Positions 53,302-62,344 of a stretch of 64,000 bases of DNA are shown in pieces. Under the pieces are notes generated by a model. The model was given only the letters and a program-made list of their open reading frames with translations. It made no database searches and was not told the origin of the DNA. The DNA lies in the NCBI GenBank assembly GCA_041389725.1, contig JAWKRG010000003.1, positions 124,001-188,000 on the forward strand, read 5' to 3'. The position numbers were made by a program, and so were the translations under genes. This DNA is from Polyangiaceae bacterium (GTDB lineage Bacteria > Myxococcota_A > Polyangia > Polyangiales > Polyangiaceae). The number at the start of each line of letters is the position of its first letter. Position 1 is the stretch's first letter.

Positions 53302-54807
53302 ATGAGAACGCTCGTCGGTTTTTCCTTGATTGCATCGGGTCTGGTCGCGTTCGCAGCATGCGGCGCCGACGGCGGGGGCGTACAGGACAATGGTTTCACC
53401 ACCGGAGGCGGCTCCAACGCGGACTCGGGCAGCGGGGGCGGCACAGCCGCGACCGGCGGTGGCACGATCAACGTGAGCTGCACTCTGGGAGAGAAGAAGT
53501 GCAATGGCAGCACGCCCCAGACGTGTGGCGTGACCGGCTGGACCAGTTCGCCCGACTGCGAGTTCATCTGCGACCAAGGACAGTGCGTGGGCACCTGCAA
53601 ACCTGGTGACTCACGTTGCACCCTGGAGTGGGTCGAGAAGTGCGACGCCAAGGGTTCCTGGCAGAAACCAACGTCGTGCGAGTTCGGCTGCGACGCCGCG
53701 ACCAACGACTGCAAGACCGGATGCAGTGCCGGAGAGTTCAACTGCTACGGCAACGAGATCCGTCAGTGTCAGCCCGGCCCTCCCTCGCAGTGGGTAGCTA
53801 CCGGCACGACCTGCAACGCTTTCTCGGGGCAGACCTGCGACGCACAGACAGGCACCTGCAAGAGCGTGACTCCCATCGGCGGTACCCAGCCGACTGGCAA
53901 GTACTATCAGTACGCCATCTTCAAGACCAACGATGGCTCTGGCTTCTTGGGCGGCAACGATGTCACCTCTTTCGGGGATCGCATCTACATCAACCGCCAA
54001 GGGCAATACATCGACGAGTACCAAATCACGCTGGTGGACTCGGACAACGACGGCAAGCTGCAGCCGAACCAGCACCCGGACAACCCGAAAGCCACGGGCC
54101 CCATGGAGCAGCGCGTCCTGACGCTCATCAAGAGCTACTCGAAGGCGTCTGACAACGCTCCGACCTCTACCGCCTCGACCACGTCGCTCTACGCCTGGTC
54201 GAACAACGAGGTCTTTTCCCTCGGTCCCACCCGCAACGGCAGCGTCACGGAGTACGTGTTCGCCACGCAGGCTACGACGGTGGTGGCCCAGCCTACGACC
54301 ACCCAAGCCATGTCGTTCCTCGGCTATGGCCACTTCGAGCAGCGTTGGTACTCGGGCTGGGAGAGCAATCGCCGCGTCTACTCCTTCCACGAGCCCACAA
54401 AGGCTTGGGTGCTCGAGTTTGGGTACCCAGACTTGGCTGGCACGCACATGGACGGCATGGACGTGGTCGTGTCGCCCAAGACCGGCGAGCAGTTCGTGTA
54501 CGTAAGTGACATGACGTCCGACTTCATCGGCCAGTACCGCCGCACGCCCACGGGCTGGGAGCAGAGCGAGCTGTTCGAGTACAACGACGCCACGTCTTCG
54601 GCAGTGGAAGGCTTCGGCTTCGGTGCCTTCAACCACTTCTGGGCAGCCTCGGGCTCGATTCTGTTCGAGCTCGGTGGTGGCGATCTGCAGGAGGACGTCG
54701 GCGAATGCCCCGACGGCGCGCAGGTCTGCGGGCCCGGCCTCCCGGCTTGCGGCGCAAAGCAAACTTGCAGGGATGGCTGCTGCGCCGACGAAGTGCAGGT
54801 CCGCTAG
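53302..54807 (+). CDS. Large Cys-rich surface lipoprotein
   Basis: 501 aa. Signal with lipobox FAACGAD, then a Gly/Ser/Asn linker. Residues about 55-195 hold four EGF-like or Cys-rich modules (CTLGEKKCNGSTPQTCG, CEFICDQGQCVGTCKPGDSRC, CEFGCDAATNDCKTGCSAGEFNC, CNAFSGQTCDAQTGTC). The following 250 residues are a beta-propeller-like region with YFAWSNNEVFSLG-type strands and GTHMDGMDVVVSPKTGEQFVYVSDM. A last Cys-rich tail closes the protein. A surface binding role is likely. Confidence 0.82.
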   Translation: MRTLVGFSLIASGLVAFAACGADGGGVQDNGFTTGGGSNADSGSGGGTAATGGGTINVSCTLGEKKCNGSTPQTCGVTGWTSSPDCEFICDQGQCVGTCKPGDSRCTLEWVEKCDAKGSWQKPTSCEFGCDAATNDCKTGCSAGEFNCYGNEIRQCQPGPPSQWVATGTTCNAFSGQTCDAQTGTCKSVTPIGGTQPTGKYYQYAIFKTNDGSGFLGGNDVTSFGDRIYINRQGQYIDEYQITLVDSDNDGKLQPNQHPDNPKATGPMEQRVLTLIKSYSKASDNAPTSTASTTSLYAWSNNEVFSLGPTRNGSVTEYVFATQATTVVAQPTTTQAMSFLGYGHFEQRWYSGWESNRRVYSFHEPTKAWVLEFGYPDLAGTHMDGMDVVVSPKTGEQFVYVSDMTSDFIGQYRRTPTGWEQSELFEYNDATSSAVEGFGFGAFNHFWAASGSILFELGGGDLQEDVGECPDGAQVCGPGLPACGAKQTCRDGCCADEVQVR

Positions 54808-54832
54808 TTCCGGCTGATCGCACTCGCTCGTC

Positions 54833-56710
54833 ATGAAGCAAGCCCTACTCGGCGCGCTGCTTGGTGGGGCTTTGCTTTGCGGCTGCCGCAAAGACTCGTC
54901 GCGTGCGACGCCCACAGCCTCTGCGTCGGCCTCACCAAGCGGTTCCGTGTTGCCTAGGACGGCCGCCGCCCTGAAGGTGAGCGACACCCCCCAGCTGACC
55001 CTGGCCACCGCGCCCGCCGCGCCGGTGCTGTGCCTGGAAGATGACTGGTGCTGGCGGAGCCCCCTGCCCCAGGGCAACGGCATCAACGGACTCTGGGCTT
55101 CGGAGCGCACCACCTGGGCGGTAGGCAAGCATGGCACGCTCCTGCGCCACGACGGCCAACGCTGGGCCGCCGAAGCAAGCGGAACCGAGGTGGAACTCAC
55201 GAGCGTGTCGGGAACGAGCGACACGGACGTCTGGGCCGTCGGTGACGGTGGGACGGTACTTCGCTACGACGGCAAGCAATGGCGCAAAGTAGCGAGTCCG
55301 ACGAAGGACAAGTTCGGGTCGGTGTGGGCACTTGGCCCCGGACGCGCCGTGATGGTCGGCGGCTCCGGACTCGTCGTGCTTTGCGAAGCGAAGTGCAGCA
55401 CGGAGCCCGCCGTCACCAGCACCGAGCTCAAGGCCGTGTGGGGCCAGGGCGACCAAATCTTCGCCGTGGGCCGGGATGGCATCATCGTGCGCGGTGACAA
55501 GGGCAAGTGGTCGATGCAACAACTGCCCAACCGTCCCTACCTGCGCACCGTGTGGGGACTGGCCCCAAACGACGTGCTGATCGGCGGCACACCAGGCACA
55601 CCGCTTTATCACTTCGACGGAACGCGCTGGAGCCCGCGTCCCAGTGGCACGACCGAGTCGCGGCGAGTGATCGCGGGTACGAAGCGTAGCGACATCTGGT
55701 CCCTGGGTGACTACGGTGAAGTCGCTCACTTCGATGGCGAGCGCTGGAGCGTACCGGGGCGTCTTCCCTCGCCTACCTCGCCCGAGCCGGGCGCGCTGTG
55801 CCAGTCTTCGGCGGGTCCCGTCACCGCGGCAGGTCCGGGCGGCACGACCCACCGCTACGAGGGCGGACGCTGGTTCGGCTATGACTCGCCCAGCAGCGCG
55901 CGGTTGCTCGCGACCTGGGGTACGAGCCCGAGCGATGTGTGGTTCGCAGGCCGCTTCGGCAGTTTGGTTCACTTCGACGGCACGGCGTTCAAGAACTTCG
56001 ATCCCGCCACCCGCGAATACATCGCGGGGCTAGGAGGTAGCGGTCCCGCCGACGTTCACGCCGTGGGGCTGGCCGGGCTCGCCTTGCACTACGACGGAAA
56101 GTCGTGGCGCAAGCTGGAGAGCAGCACGAAGGAACCGCTCTCCTCCGTTCGCGCCGCGTCGCCGAACTTCGCCTTGGCCGTCGGGCGCAACGGCACGGTG
56201 CTGCGCTACGACGGAAAAGCGTGGCAGCGACAGCCCACCGCCAGCAAAGAATGGCTCTATGGCCTTTGGCTCTTCGACGAAAAGAACGCCATTGCCGTTG
56301 GCACCGGTGGCGCCATCCTGCGTCGGGACGGCACGAAGTGGGAGAGCATGGAGAGCGGGACCCGCGAGCACCTGACCGCGGTGTGGGCAACCGGGCCCGA
56401 CGACGCGTACGCGGTCGGTCATCGGGCGACTGCGCTGCACTGGAATGGGAAGCGCTGGGCGCCAATCAGTGCGGGACTCGAGACCCTGGCGAAGGACAAC
56501 CGGCTATTCCACGGTGTTTGGGGCTCGGGGCCGAAGGACGTCTGGGCAGTTTCCTCCGAGGGCATCATCGTGCACTACGACGGCAAGCGTTGGCGCACGT
56601 CGACGTCGCGCGGCGGCATCGTGCTCACTTCCGTCTTCGTGGCGCCAAGTGGCGAGGCCTTCGCCGCAGGCTGGGACGGCACGATCCTGCAGCGCAAGCC
56701 AAAGCCCTAG
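54833..56710 (+). CDS. Kelch-like beta-propeller lipoprotein
   Basis: 625 aa, lipobox ALLCGCRKDS. After a Ser/Ala linker the mature protein is built of at least twelve repeats of about 45 residues with the pattern WAVGxxGTxLRYDGKxWR, for example VWAVGDGGTVLRYDGKQWRK and DVWAVSSEGIIVHYDGKRWR. These are the strand-rich units of a beta-propeller. The many repeats suggest one large or two stacked propellers outside the membrane. No catalytic motif. It follows the Cys-rich lipoprotein gene by 25 bp and may share its transcript. Confidence 0.85.
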   Translation: MKQALLGALLGGALLCGCRKDSSRATPTASASASPSGSVLPRTAAALKVSDTPQLTLATAPAAPVLCLEDDWCWRSPLPQGNGINGLWASERTTWAVGKHGTLLRHDGQRWAAEASGTEVELTSVSGTSDTDVWAVGDGGTVLRYDGKQWRKVASPTKDKFGSVWALGPGRAVMVGGSGLVVLCEAKCSTEPAVTSTELKAVWGQGDQIFAVGRDGIIVRGDKGKWSMQQLPNRPYLRTVWGLAPNDVLIGGTPGTPLYHFDGTRWSPRPSGTTESRRVIAGTKRSDIWSLGDYGEVAHFDGERWSVPGRLPSPTSPEPGALCQSSAGPVTAAGPGGTTHRYEGGRWFGYDSPSSARLLATWGTSPSDVWFAGRFGSLVHFDGTAFKNFDPATREYIAGLGGSGPADVHAVGLAGLALHYDGKSWRKLESSTKEPLSSVRAASPNFALAVGRNGTVLRYDGKAWQRQPTASKEWLYGLWLFDEKNAIAVGTGGAILRRDGTKWESMESGTREHLTAVWATGPDDAYAVGHRATALHWNGKRWAPISAGLETLAKDNRLFHGVWGSGPKDVWAVSSEGIIVHYDGKRWRTSTSRGGIVLTSVFVAPSGEAFAAGWDGTILQRKPKP

Positions 56711-56789
56711 CCGCGAAGCGGCTTGATCGTGACGTCTCGGAATCCTACTCCTTCGAGTATCGCGAAGCGCATTCGAAGGAGGGCACAAG

Positions 56790-56869
56790 AAGGACGGAAG
56801 GGCGGATGGGGTGGGAAATGAACCCTTCCTCTCACCTTCCGTGCTCCCGAACTTCCTGTGTCCTCTCCC
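56790..56869. repeat. 80-bp direct repeat, copy 1
   Basis: Identical to 56901-56980 over 80 bases; the copies are 111 bp apart. The unit is G/A-rich in its first half and C/T-rich in its second, so it is strongly self-complementary. Confidence 0.95.
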
Positions 56870-56900
56870 GCTTGAGCAAGAAGAAGAAAGGATTCACAGG

Positions 56901-56980
56901 AAGGACGGAAGGGCGGATGGGGTGGGAAATGAACCCTTCCTCTCACCTTCCGTGCTCCCGAACTTCCTGTGTCCTCTCCC
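56901..56980. repeat. 80-bp direct repeat, copy 2
   Basis: Exact copy of 56790-56869. The short spacer between the copies is purine-rich (CAAGAAGAAGAAAGGATTC). Confidence 0.95.
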
Positions 56981-57030
56981 CCGCCGCTCGGCGTCCAGGC
57001 GGTTGAGAGGCGTTGCGGGGTGGGCAGAGG

Positions 57031-57993
57031 CTACTTTGCGTGCTCGGCAAAGAAGTCGAAGATGACTTTGCTTGCGTCGATGTCGCGCGAAACGCGTCCT
57101 ATCATTCGCTCGGGTAGGTACTGGCGCCCACCGGGCCAGGCGTGCCCGCCGCCTTCCACCTCGTAGAGCACCACGCTGGCGTCGGCGTTGCAGCCGGTTC
57201 GAGCGCGCGTGTGCACGCGGGTGCCATCCGTGAGGTCCGTGTCTGGCAACGTGCGGCGTGGCCCGCTCGTGGTGCAACCGTTGGCCTTGGCCCACCACTC
57301 CACGGTGTCGTCCGTGGAAAGGACCTCCCCGCGCTCTCGCCCAAGCACGCGGATCTGTCCCCCCATGTAGGGGACGAGCGGGTCGGCCGTGCCGTTCATG
57401 ATCAGGATGGCGATGGGCCGCTGCGGGGTCTTGCTCCGATGAATGCTCGGTAGCCCCATGGTGACGGGGGCGACGGCGCGGAGCTTGTTCGTCAAGGCAA
57501 TCGCGAGGTGAAAGGACATGCTGCCACCGTTGGAAATGCCCGTGACGAACACCCGCTCTCGGTCGATCCCCCAGCGAGCGTGTGCGCGGTCGATCAGCGC
57601 GCCGATGAACGCAACGTCGTCTATGCCCGCACGCGCTCGAGAGGCACGGTCGTCGATGGGACGGCCGTCGTTCCAGCCCCGCTCCACGCCTTGGGGAACC
57701 ACGAGCACCCAACCGCGGGCGTCCGCCTGAGCCGTCAGCCCAAAGTTCATCCCACTGTTCAAGCGGTCGGCCTTGCCGTGTCCCCCGTGCAGCGCGATCA
57801 CGAGCGGCACCGACCGCTCCTTCGAATGCGTGGGCGGCAGATGTACGAAGAAGCTGCGTTCCACACCCTGAAACTCGAAGTGATGCTCGCTCAGTCCCTT
57901 CGTCGCGCGCAAACGACAAGCGACGAGCGCAAGCAGGACCAATCCCAGGCCCAGGAAGGCCGTCACCAGCAAGCGCTTGATCTGCTTCTTCAT
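57031..57993 (-). CDS. PHB depolymerase/feruloyl esterase-like alpha/beta hydrolase
   Basis: 320 aa. The N-terminal MKKQIKRLLVTAFLGLGLVL is a signal/anchor with Cys26 that may be lipidated (LVACRLR). The catalytic triad is visible: nucleophile Ser in GISNGGSM, Asp in NGTADPLVP and His in GGGHAWPGG. The oxyanion motif LHGGHG also appears. This is the LpqC/PHB-depolymerase-like esterase group, which hydrolyses poly-hydroxyalkanoates or feruloyl esters. The exact substrate is uncertain. Start ATG 57993. Confidence 0.88.
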   Translation of the reverse strand: MKKQIKRLLVTAFLGLGLVLLALVACRLRATKGLSEHHFEFQGVERSFFVHLPPTHSKERSVPLVIALHGGHGKADRLNSGMNFGLTAQADARGWVLVVPQGVERGWNDGRPIDDRASRARAGIDDVAFIGALIDRAHARWGIDRERVFVTGISNGGSMSFHLAIALTNKLRAVAPVTMGLPSIHRSKTPQRPIAILIMNGTADPLVPYMGGQIRVLGRERGEVLSTDDTVEWWAKANGCTTSGPRRTLPDTDLTDGTRVHTRARTGCNADASVVLYEVEGGGHAWPGGRQYLPERMIGRVSRDIDASKVIFDFFAEHAK

Positions 57994-58030
57994 GGCGCCC
58001 AGGGAAGGCTACGCCGCGTGCGGAGTCGGG

Positions 58031-59344
58031 TCAGACCTCGAGCAGAATGCGCGTGGGGTCCTCGATGCATTCCTTGATGCGCTTGAGGAACGTGACCGCT
58101 TCGCGACCGTCGATCAAGCGATGGTCGTAGGTCAAGGCTACGTACATCATGGGCCGAATCACGACTTGACCGTCCCGAGCCACGGGCCGCTCTTGGATGG
58201 CGTGCAGCCCCAAGATGCCGCTCTGCGGTGGGTTGATGATGGGGGTGGACATCAGCGAGCCGTAGATGCCGCCGTTGGAGATGGTGAAGGTTCCACCCAT
58301 CAGCTCGTCCAAGGCGAGCTTGTTGTCCTGAGCGCGTCTGCCGTAGTCGGCGATCGTCAACTCCACCTGCGCAAAGCTCAGCTGGTCCGCCGCGCGGATC
58401 ACCGGCACGACGAGTCCCTTGCCCCCGCCGACGGCAACGCCGATGTCGTAGTAGTGCTTGTAGACGATGTCCGTGCCGCGAATCTCGCCGTTGACTTCGG
58501 GAATGAGCTTCAAGGCTTCGATGGCCGCCTTCACGAAGAAGGACATGAAGCCCAGCTTGATGCCGTACTTCTCCTGAAACTTTGGCTGATACTGCTTGCG
58601 AAGATCGATCACGGCGCTCATGTCGATCTCGTTGAAGGTCGTGAGCAGCGCCGCCGTCTGCTGCGACTGCACCAGGCGCTCTGCGATGCGCTTGCGCATC
58701 GGACTCATGGCGACGATCTCTTCACCCTGCCCGGGCGGCGCGGGAGGCGCCGGCGGAGCTTTCGCCACTGAGGGCGCGGGAGCGGTGGGAGCCGCCTGCG
58801 CCCGCATCACATCTTCCTTCAAGATGCGTCCGCCAGGCCCCGAGGCTTGCACCTGCTCGACACTGAGGCCGCTTTGCGCCATGACCCGGCGCGCACTGGG
58901 CATCACTCGGGCGAAGCCTTGCGGCGGCAAAGACTCCACGCCGCGTTTCGCGCGACCGTCATCGTCGCCCGTCGAGGGCGCCGCCACGGGGGCAGGCGCA
59001 GATGGAGCAGGTGGAGCGGGTGCCGCGGCGACGGGCGTGGGCGGACTGGGTGCGGCGGCGACGGGCGTGGGTGCAGATGCGGATGGCGCGGCCGCAACCT
59101 GCGCTCCTGCTTCGTCCATCATGCCGATCACGTCCCCCACTTGCGCTAGCGCTCCCTTTTGCACACGGATCTCCGAGATCACGCCATCGATGGGCGCCGG
59201 GAGTTCGACGGTCACTTTGTCGGTTTCGATCATGACGACGGTCTCGTCCCGTCGTACGCGCTCTCCAACTCCCTTCAGCCAGTCACCGATCTGCACCTCG
59301 GTGATCGACTCCCCCACGCTTGGTACCTTCAGTTCAACGGGCAT
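58031..59344 (-). CDS. sucB: 2-oxoglutarate dehydrogenase E2, dihydrolipoyl succinyltransferase
   Basis: 437 aa. It transfers the succinyl group to CoA within the 2-oxoglutarate dehydrogenase complex. The lipoyl domain carries the lipoylated Lys43 in IETDKVTVELPAP. An unusually long Ala/Pro linker (about 85-140) precedes the E1/E3-binding domain (MPSARRVMAQSGLSVEQVQASGPGGRILKEDV). The catalytic domain follows (VALTYDHRLIDGREAVTFLKRIKE, with the catalytic His-Arg-x-x-Asp). It is 47 bp downstream of sucA on the same strand. Confidence 0.95.
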   Translation of the reverse strand: MPVELKVPSVGESITEVQIGDWLKGVGERVRRDETVVMIETDKVTVELPAPIDGVISEIRVQKGALAQVGDVIGMMDEAGAQVAAAPSASAPTPVAAAPSPPTPVAAAPAPPAPSAPAPVAAPSTGDDDGRAKRGVESLPPQGFARVMPSARRVMAQSGLSVEQVQASGPGGRILKEDVMRAQAAPTAPAPSVAKAPPAPPAPPGQGEEIVAMSPMRKRIAERLVQSQQTAALLTTFNEIDMSAVIDLRKQYQPKFQEKYGIKLGFMSFFVKAAIEALKLIPEVNGEIRGTDIVYKHYYDIGVAVGGGKGLVVPVIRAADQLSFAQVELTIADYGRRAQDNKLALDELMGGTFTISNGGIYGSLMSTPIINPPQSGILGLHAIQERPVARDGQVVIRPMMYVALTYDHRLIDGREAVTFLKRIKECIEDPTRILLEV

Positions 59345-59391
59345 GTATCTGCTCCCTCATCCCTTTGGCGTGCCTGCTCTCGGACGGCAAT

Positions 59392-62205
59392 CTAGCCGCG
59401 CGAGAATGCTTGTTCCATGATCGCTTGCTGCTCGAGTTTGTGCGCTGCGGGCGACCCCGTCGCGGGGCTCGCCGATTCGGGCCGCGACGCGCACGACAGT
59501 GCGTGACGGCGAAACAGCTTGCTACCGAAGCGCGCGCGGAAGTGGCGCCATGCCCCCATGTTCTCCGGCTCGTCCTGCACCCAGACTACCGGCACGTCCG
59601 GGGGGTAGCCGTCGAGGGCTTGCTTGATGTGGGCATCGGGCAACGGATAGAGCTGCTCCACGCGGACGATGGCCACGTCACTGCGCCCTTCCTTTTCACG
59701 GTGGGTGAGCAGGTCGTAATAGACCTTGCCGCTGCACATCAGAATCCGCGTCACGGCGGCACTCTCGACACTGGTGTCGGCGATCACGCGCTGGAACTGG
59801 CCCGCGGCACAGTCCTCCAAGCTACTGACCGCCCGTGGGTGCCGCAGCAAGCTCTTGGGCGTGAACACCACCATCGGCTTGCGCCACGGCCGTAGAACCT
59901 GCCGTCGCAGCAGATGAAAGTGCTGCGCCGGCGTGCTGGGCTGCGCGATCTGAATGTTCTCTTCGGCCGCCAAGACCAAGAAGCGCTCCAGACGCGCGCT
60001 GGAATGCTCCGGGCCCTGCCCTTCGAAGCCGTGCGGCAAGAGCATCACGAGCCCCGAAAGGCGCTTCCACTTGTCCTCGGCGCTGGCGATGAACTGATCG
60101 ATGATCACCTGCGCGGTGTTGACGAAGTCACCGAACTGCGCCTCCCACATCACCAGACCATCTGGCCAATCCAAAGAGTACCCGTACTCGAAACCGAGCA
60201 CGCCGGCTTCGGACAGCGCGCTGTTGTAGATTTGGACGACTCCCTGGTCTTCGGACAAGTGGCACAGCGGCATGTAGGCGTGCCCGTCTTCCACGTCATA
60301 GAAGCGTGTGTGCCGCTGGCTGAAGGTGCCGCGGCTCGAGTCTTGACCCGTGAAGCGGATACGCACGCCGCTGACGGCGAGGGTGGCGCAGGCCAGTTGC
60401 TCCGCCGTACCCCAATCCAAGGGGCGTTCCCCACTCGCCATCTCGCGTCGGACGGCAAGCAGTCGCTCCACCTTGCGGTGCGGCCTGAAGTCCGACGGCA
60501 GCTCCGTGAGCTTGCCGAGCAAGCCACTGAGCCGCTCCTTGTCGATACGAGTGTCCACCTCGGGCACGTCAGCCTCGGGTCCTCCGCAGTACCCCTGCCA
60601 GTAGCCCCCCAACCAGTCCGACGTACGCACGTAGTCCGCGGTTCGTGCTTGGTCCAGCTCGCGCTCCAAGTGCTCGCGGCGCTGCACGGCGATTTGATCC
60701 GCTTCTTCCCGACTGACTTCGCCCAAGCGCAAGAGATGCCCGAGGTAACCGTCCCGAACGCTCTTGCGCTCGGCGATGGCGGCGTAGAGCAAGGGTTGAG
60801 TGAAGCTTGGCTCGTCTCCCTCGTTGTGACCATGCCGACGATAGCCGTACATGTCGATCACCACGTCTCGCTGAAAAGTGGCTCGAAAGTCCGAAGCCAA
60901 GCGGATCACTTCCGCCACCGCATCGGGATCTTCACCATTCACGTGGAAGATGGGGATCTGCAACATCTTCGCGACGTCCGTGGCGTAGACGCTCGAACGG
61001 CTCTGTTGCGGTGGCGTCGTGAATCCGATCTGGTTGTTCACGATCACGTGGATGGTTCCACCGGTGTGGTAGGCGGAAAGCTGACTCAGGTTCAGCGTCT
61101 CTTGCACGATGCCTTCACCGGCGAAGGCTGCATCCCCATGGATCAGTAGGCCGACCTTCTTGCGTCGTTCGCGATCCCCAGCGCGATCCTGTTTGGCGCG
61201 AACACGTCCCTGCACCACCGTGTTCACGAACTCGAGATGGCTGGGGTTGAAGCACAGCGACATGTGGACGCGACTGCCATTGGCAGCCACGTAGTCCGAG
61301 CTGTAGCCCATGTGGTACTTGACGTCGCCGCTACCCATGTAGAGCGCGGGATCTCGATCGTCGAATTCGCGGAAGATTGCCCGTGCGCTCTTGCCCAGGA
61401 TGTTGGCCAAGACGTTGAGCCGCCCGCGATGCGCCATGCCCAAGACGACTTCGTCGACGCCGTGCTCCGCGGCGCGTTCGATGGCAAACACCAGGAGTGG
61501 GATGAGGCTCTCGGAGCCTTCCAGCGAGAAGCTCTTCGCGCCCAGGTACTTCTTCTGGATGAACTCCTCGAAGATGACGGCATCCGTCAGTTTGGTGAGG
61601 ATGCGAAGCTGCTCGTCGCGGGTCAGCCGGACGCGGTTCTCCTCGTCCTCCATGCGATCCTGTAGCCACTGCTTCACGTACAAGTCGTCGATGTGCATGA
61701 ACTGCACGCCAATCGAGCGGCAGTAGGTGGCATGGAGCCGGTCCAGGATCTGCGCCAAGGTCAGGGTGGACGGGCCGGAGATGGTCCGACTCGAGAACAC
61801 GCGTTGCAGATCGGCCTGTGCGAGCCCATAGAACTCCGGCATCAGCTCGGGTTGGTCCGAACGCGGCAGCCCCAGGGGATCGATCTTGGCCACCATATGG
61901 CCGCGAACACGGAATGCACGTACCAGCTGGTCCACACGGTCTTGCCGTACGGCCACCTCGAAGGGATCGAACTCGGCCGCACGCAGCGCTTGGCCATTTC
62001 CGCCGCCGCCACCGTTCTTGGGGTTGAACACGCTCGCGGGTCGATGCCGCGGGCCGATCTGCGGTGCGGAGGCGAATGCGTCCTTGGGCAGACTGGCGAA
62101 GTACGCCTGCCAGCCGCTGTCCACGGAACTGGGTTCTTGCAGATAGCGCTCGTACAGCTGCTCTACGAAAGCAAGGCTGAGGGTGTTGGGCCAGGCGTCG
62201 GCCAT
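59392..62205 (-). CDS. sucA: 2-oxoglutarate dehydrogenase E1
   Basis: 937 aa from ATG 62205, seven bases after GGAG; ATG 62208 is equally in frame. The thiamine-diphosphate enzyme decarboxylates 2-oxoglutarate. Visible are the N-terminal LYERYLQEPSSVDSGWQAYF, the TPP region HGDAAFAGEGIVQETLNLSQL, the active-site YRRHGHNEGDEPSFTQP, RGTFSQRHTRFYD and LPHGFEGQGPEHSSARLERFL. It heads the sucA-sucB operon; the E3 is encoded separately. It diverges from the formate-THF ligase gene. Confidence 0.96.
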   Translation of the reverse strand: MADAWPNTLSLAFVEQLYERYLQEPSSVDSGWQAYFASLPKDAFASAPQIGPRHRPASVFNPKNGGGGGNGQALRAAEFDPFEVAVRQDRVDQLVRAFRVRGHMVAKIDPLGLPRSDQPELMPEFYGLAQADLQRVFSSRTISGPSTLTLAQILDRLHATYCRSIGVQFMHIDDLYVKQWLQDRMEDEENRVRLTRDEQLRILTKLTDAVIFEEFIQKKYLGAKSFSLEGSESLIPLLVFAIERAAEHGVDEVVLGMAHRGRLNVLANILGKSARAIFREFDDRDPALYMGSGDVKYHMGYSSDYVAANGSRVHMSLCFNPSHLEFVNTVVQGRVRAKQDRAGDRERRKKVGLLIHGDAAFAGEGIVQETLNLSQLSAYHTGGTIHVIVNNQIGFTTPPQQSRSSVYATDVAKMLQIPIFHVNGEDPDAVAEVIRLASDFRATFQRDVVIDMYGYRRHGHNEGDEPSFTQPLLYAAIAERKSVRDGYLGHLLRLGEVSREEADQIAVQRREHLERELDQARTADYVRTSDWLGGYWQGYCGGPEADVPEVDTRIDKERLSGLLGKLTELPSDFRPHRKVERLLAVRREMASGERPLDWGTAEQLACATLAVSGVRIRFTGQDSSRGTFSQRHTRFYDVEDGHAYMPLCHLSEDQGVVQIYNSALSEAGVLGFEYGYSLDWPDGLVMWEAQFGDFVNTAQVIIDQFIASAEDKWKRLSGLVMLLPHGFEGQGPEHSSARLERFLVLAAEENIQIAQPSTPAQHFHLLRRQVLRPWRKPMVVFTPKSLLRHPRAVSSLEDCAAGQFQRVIADTSVESAAVTRILMCSGKVYYDLLTHREKEGRSDVAIVRVEQLYPLPDAHIKQALDGYPPDVPVVWVQDEPENMGAWRHFRARFGSKLFRRHALSCASRPESASPATGSPAAHKLEQQAIMEQAFSRG

Positions 62206-62344
62206 CATGTGACTCCTGGCGGCACTCAAACACGCCCACTGTACGGGGTCTAGATGCAAGACCGATCCGCGGCCCATGCTGCGAGTAGACGGCACCTCCA
62301 CGCCGCGCGTGACGACGCGTGCGCCGACCCTGTATCCTCTGCTA

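Larger units (their letters stand above)
56711..57030. other. Intergenic region between convergent genes, with an 80-bp duplicate
   Basis: 320 bp with no gene. It is dominated by two identical 80-bp blocks (56790-56869 and 56901-56980). The pair CACAGGAAG...CTTCCTGTG encloses ACGGAAGG...CCTTCCGT, so each can fold as a long hairpin. Lying between two 3' ends, they may terminate both transcripts. Confidence 0.6.
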
